From positions 1-57,333 of the forward strand of contig JBBDIM010000214.1 of NCBI GenBank assembly GCA_040880405.1: 57,333 nucleotides of DNA, given 5' to 3'. The position numbers and the translations under genes are program-made. This document shows positions 54,948 to 57,333 of the stretch, in pieces. The DNA is from JBBDIM01 sp040880405. Its GTDB lineage: Bacteria > Planctomycetota > Planctomycetia > Pirellulales > Pirellulaceae. The first letter of the stretch is position 1, and each line of letters opens with the position of its first letter. The notes below the pieces were generated by a model. It was not told where the DNA came from, did not search any database, and worked only from the letters and a program-made list of their open reading frames with translations.

Positions 54948-56552
54948 ATGCCGTCACGCTTCGCCCTGATAAGTTCACTCGTCGTCGTGCTGCTGTTCGG
55001 TTCGGTGACCGCCGCTTGGGCGCAGCCCAGGGCGATTGGTATCGCCGCGTCGCAGCTCGATAATCTCGGCCTGAAGCAGGAGTGGAGCACTCAACTGCCG
55101 ATCAACGCGGCGTATTCTCGCATCAGTCATTTCACCCAGGTGATTGGCCACGAGAATCCCCTCGTGGTGTTCGATGTGAAGCACAATGGCGAGTCGCGGC
55201 GGTTTTCTTCCGCCGACCTCAATACGTTTGGACGTCCGTTGGGTGAGGAAGAGGCGAAGGCCCAAGCGGAGCAGTACCTAGCCAGAATCGACAAGAGCCA
55301 AAAGCCGGAACTGACGCGCAACGAGGTTCCGACGATCACCTATTACGTGATGACCGACAACGGAATCATCCACGCGTTGGATGGCCGGACTGGTCGGCTG
55401 TTGTGGACCCAATCGCATGGCAATCGCAAACTGGTTTCGCAAAAGCCCGCGGGCAACGACGAGATGGTGGCCTACACCCTGGGCACCACGTTGTACGTCC
55501 TGAACCGCGCCAATGGCGAGATCAAATGGCAACGCAAGCTGGAAGGTCCTCCGGCCGCCGGGCCCACGTTCAGTGAATCGAAGATCTTCGTTCCATTGAC
55601 CACCGGGCAGGTCTTCATCTACGATTTCGATGGCGGGCCCAGCTTGGCGCAAAACTATTTCTCGATCGGCAAGATCACTACGCCGGTCTCGGCCACTTCC
55701 ACCACCGTGAATTGGGCGACCGATCGCGGGTACATTTACGTGGGGGACTCCCATCGTAATCGGGTGCGTTATCGACTGGAGGCGAACGGCAAAATCGTGG
55801 CCCCGGCCGCGAACTTTCAGCATCTCTACCTCTACTTCACGACGACCGATGGTTACATTTACTGCCTGTTCGCTCCGGATGGGGCGGTCCAGTGGCGGTA
55901 TTCGACCGGTGAGGAGATCACGACCTCGCCGATTGCTGTCCGCGATTCGGTCTTCGTGACCCTGAGTCATGGTGGCCTGTACAAGCTGAGCTTGACCCAC
56001 GGCGAGCTCCGCTGGTTTGCTCCGCGAGTTCGCCAATTTCTCTCGGCCAGTGATCGCTATGTTTACGCCTTGGACGACCTAAACCGCCTGCTCGTTCTCG
56101 ACTCCCAAAGCGGGGCCGTGGTAGGAGCTACCGCCCTGCGCGGGTTCGACTTCTTCGAGACCAACCACGCCACGGATCGGATCATTTTGGGAACCAAGAC
56201 CGGTCGGCTGCAGGTCCTGAGGGCCAGCGGACTGGAGTATCCGCAAATCCACGTTAAATTGGTGCGGCCCGCCACGCCCGAGGAAGAGGCCGATATGGAG
56301 AAACCCGCTCCGGAGCGTCCCCGTCCAGCCGCGGAAGACCCCTTCGGCGCTCCCGCGGCCGATCCATTCGCCGACCCGTTTGCTGCTCCGGCGGCCGGTG
56401 AAACACCCGCCGATGATCCCTTCGGCGGTCCTCCGGCCGGTGCCAATCCGTTTGGTGGTCCGGCGGACGGTGGCAATCCGTTCGGGACCGAACCAGCGGC
56501 TGACGACCCGTTTGGCGGCGGGGGGAACGACGACAACCCATTCGGTTCGTAG
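54948..56552 (+). CDS. Exported PQQ-like beta-propeller protein with DPFGG-repeat tail
   Basis: A 534-residue protein from ATG 54948 with AAAGG about 9 bases upstream. The signal peptide is ALISSLVVVLLFGSVTAAWA. The body (about 40-440) has repeated propeller-blade words: NGIIHALDGRTGRLLWTQS, LYVLNRANGEIKWQRKL, GYIYCLFAPDGAVQWRYS and HGGLYKLSLTHGELRWFAP. These are PQQ-like/outer-membrane-protein-assembly type repeats; PQQ itself need not bind. The tail (about 465-534) is made of DPFGG and NPFGG units with Pro and Ala, low in complexity. Its role is unknown. Confidence 0.85.
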   Translation: MPSRFALISSLVVVLLFGSVTAAWAQPRAIGIAASQLDNLGLKQEWSTQLPINAAYSRISHFTQVIGHENPLVVFDVKHNGESRRFSSADLNTFGRPLGEEEAKAQAEQYLARIDKSQKPELTRNEVPTITYYVMTDNGIIHALDGRTGRLLWTQSHGNRKLVSQKPAGNDEMVAYTLGTTLYVLNRANGEIKWQRKLEGPPAAGPTFSESKIFVPLTTGQVFIYDFDGGPSLAQNYFSIGKITTPVSATSTTVNWATDRGYIYVGDSHRNRVRYRLEANGKIVAPAANFQHLYLYFTTTDGYIYCLFAPDGAVQWRYSTGEEITTSPIAVRDSVFVTLSHGGLYKLSLTHGELRWFAPRVRQFLSASDRYVYALDDLNRLLVLDSQSGAVVGATALRGFDFFETNHATDRIILGTKTGRLQVLRASGLEYPQIHVKLVRPATPEEEADMEKPAPERPRPAAEDPFGAPAADPFADPFAAPAAGETPADDPFGGPPAGANPFGGPADGGNPFGTEPAADDPFGGGGNDDNPFGS

Positions 56553-56629
56553 TGAATGAGTGGATCGGTGTTTTCGGCCGCTGACCGCTGGGTCCCCTAA
56601 ATTCTGTTCGAGACCAAAGGTTGCTTCTG

Positions 56630-57333
56630 GTGCATGCACATTCGACGCCGCTGGTTCTAGCCATCAGCCTGTTGGTGACGTTGTTGTCACCCGTCTGGTC
56701 CGAAGAGCCGACGGTGGAACCTGGGGCGGTCCCCAAGTCGGATGTTCACTCGGAGATTCCGCCGCTGCCCGAGTCGGCTCGACTGGCGTTTGAAGAGGAT
56801 TGGTCCACCGGTCAGATCGATTCGGCCAAGTGGTACCGCCTGCGGAAGAAGTGGGGCGAAGGCAACCACGGCGTGGTCCCCGAAAATGTCTTTCTCGCTG
56901 AGGACGAGGTCCTGGGGAAGCGGCGAAACGTCCTGGTCTGTCGGGCCCATGGAGACCAGTACGAAGGCCCGATCGTCGGCCTCTGGGGCAAGCGCGAGCG
57001 AGTCGGGGGCGTGATCGTCTCCAAGCCGTTTTTCGCCTCCGGCCGTTTCCAAGTAACGATGAAGGTAGGGAGCACCGAAAAGGTCGCCGAAGGCCCCGAG
57101 AACCCGACCCATCCCAGCGGGACGGTGCCGTCGATTTGGACGTACGCGTATCGCTGGGCGGAGGGAGATTCCGAGGCTAAAGACCAGTTCACCCCAAAAA
57201 ACCCGCTCTACAATCCTCACATGCCGGCCTACGGCTTGGCCGCGAATGAATACTGGTCCGAGCTCGACTTCCCCGAGTATGGCAAGGATGGCAAGTTCCA
57301 CGAGGCGATGTACAACACCTTCTGCCAAAATCG
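56630..57333 (+). CDS. Secreted GH16-type glycoside hydrolase, cut by the window end
   Basis: The frame starts at GTG 56630 (AAAGG about 10 bases upstream) and runs off the end after 234 codons. The signal peptide is hydrophobic (TPLVLAISLLVTLLSPVW) and is followed by EEPTVEPG. The body holds FEEDWSTGQIDSAKWYRLRK, a GRFQVTMKVG strand and the catalytic GH16 motif EYWSELDFPEYG (ExDxxE form). GH16 enzymes cut beta-1,3/1,4-glucans, agar or carrageenan. The exact substrate group needs the missing C-terminal part. Confidence 0.85.
   Translation, partial: MHAHSTPLVLAISLLVTLLSPVWSEEPTVEPGAVPKSDVHSEIPPLPESARLAFEEDWSTGQIDSAKWYRLRKKWGEGNHGVVPENVFLAEDEVLGKRRNVLVCRAHGDQYEGPIVGLWGKRERVGGVIVSKPFFASGRFQVTMKVGSTEKVAEGPENPTHPSGTVPSIWTYAYRWAEGDSEAKDQFTPKNPLYNPHMPAYGLAANEYWSELDFPEYGKDGKFHEAMYNTFCQN

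Noticed and set aside
1..57333. CRISPR array, tRNA and rRNA genes
   Set aside because: No regular direct-repeat and spacer pattern, and no cloverleaf or T-loop (GGTTCGAATC-type) sequence was seen anywhere in the gaps.

Overview
The window looks like part of a planctomycete chromosome, probably a Pirellula/Blastopirellula-type marine or freshwater bacterium. This rests on several lineage-typical proteins: a DUF1559 pseudopilin-like protein, a carboxypeptidase-regulatory-like lipoprotein beside it, a giant multi-haem cytochrome fused to a beta-propeller, a Gly-Met-rich secreted protein, GYF_2 plus DUF4282 architecture, and enzymes with long lineage-specific insertions. Most of the DNA is GC-rich with GC-rich codon use. 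Three patches are AT-richer and look acquired: 8.2-10.1 kb, about 26.1-27.2 kb and 47.6-50.6 kb. I see no rRNA, tRNA or CRISPR array.

Layout. 0-8.1 kb: a Gly-Met-rich secreted protein, a K+-dependent-type membrane pyrophosphatase, a methyltransferase with a small secreted protein, and a stress group (OsmC, DUF421, DUF2892, a 19-cysteine DUF326 copper-type protein). 8.4-10.1 kb: a D12-class adenine methylase with an HNH endonuclease, probably a restriction-modification pair. 10.3-18.1 kb: a minus-strand replication block. In transcription order it reads membrane protein, cysteine desulfurase, dnaA, candidate oriC, dnaN, DUF721/dciA-like, gyrB. DnaA lacks domain I, and a dciA-like gene sits where recF often lies. 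18.4-25 kb: a GntP-type permease bracketed by two 100-bp palindromic repeats, then a P2-type cation ATPase. 25-35 kb: a GYF_2/DUF4282 protein, a HicB/HicA-like pair, an M3 peptidase, a protease fragment truncated at a repeat, prs with a GlmU-N-like nucleotidyltransferase, a Bpt/Ate-type aminoacyltransferase, and secreted planctomycete proteins. 35-43 kb: a CAP protein, rlmN, a duplicated-domain protein, a three-gene NitT/TauT/Thi5-like ABC importer and a GH105-like hydrolase. 43-47.4 kb: a 1416-residue pentahaem protein. 47.8-50.5 kb: a two-gene cassette that is the main find. 50.6-57.3 kb: a very large cytosolic protein, a PQQ-like propeller protein with a DPFGG-repeat tail, and a GH16 gene that runs off the end.

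Main find. At 47803-50480 two overlapping genes encode an unrecognised 268-residue protein, whose second residue is Gly, and a 624-residue protein. The larger protein joins a QatC-like QueC domain (PP-loop plus four-Cys zinc site) to a C-terminal DpnII/MboI-like PD-(D/E)XK nuclease domain. No other queuosine genes and no qatA or qatD are next to it. I infer a compact, Qat-like defence system in which the QueC domain may modify the partner protein and the nuclease domain may be the effector.

Repeats. At least five families of palindromic repeats lie between genes, and three of them touch coding sequence. One interrupts an aspartic-protease-like gene just before its catalytic motif. One supplies the C-terminus of a secreted protein. 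One pair flanks the GntP permease gene.
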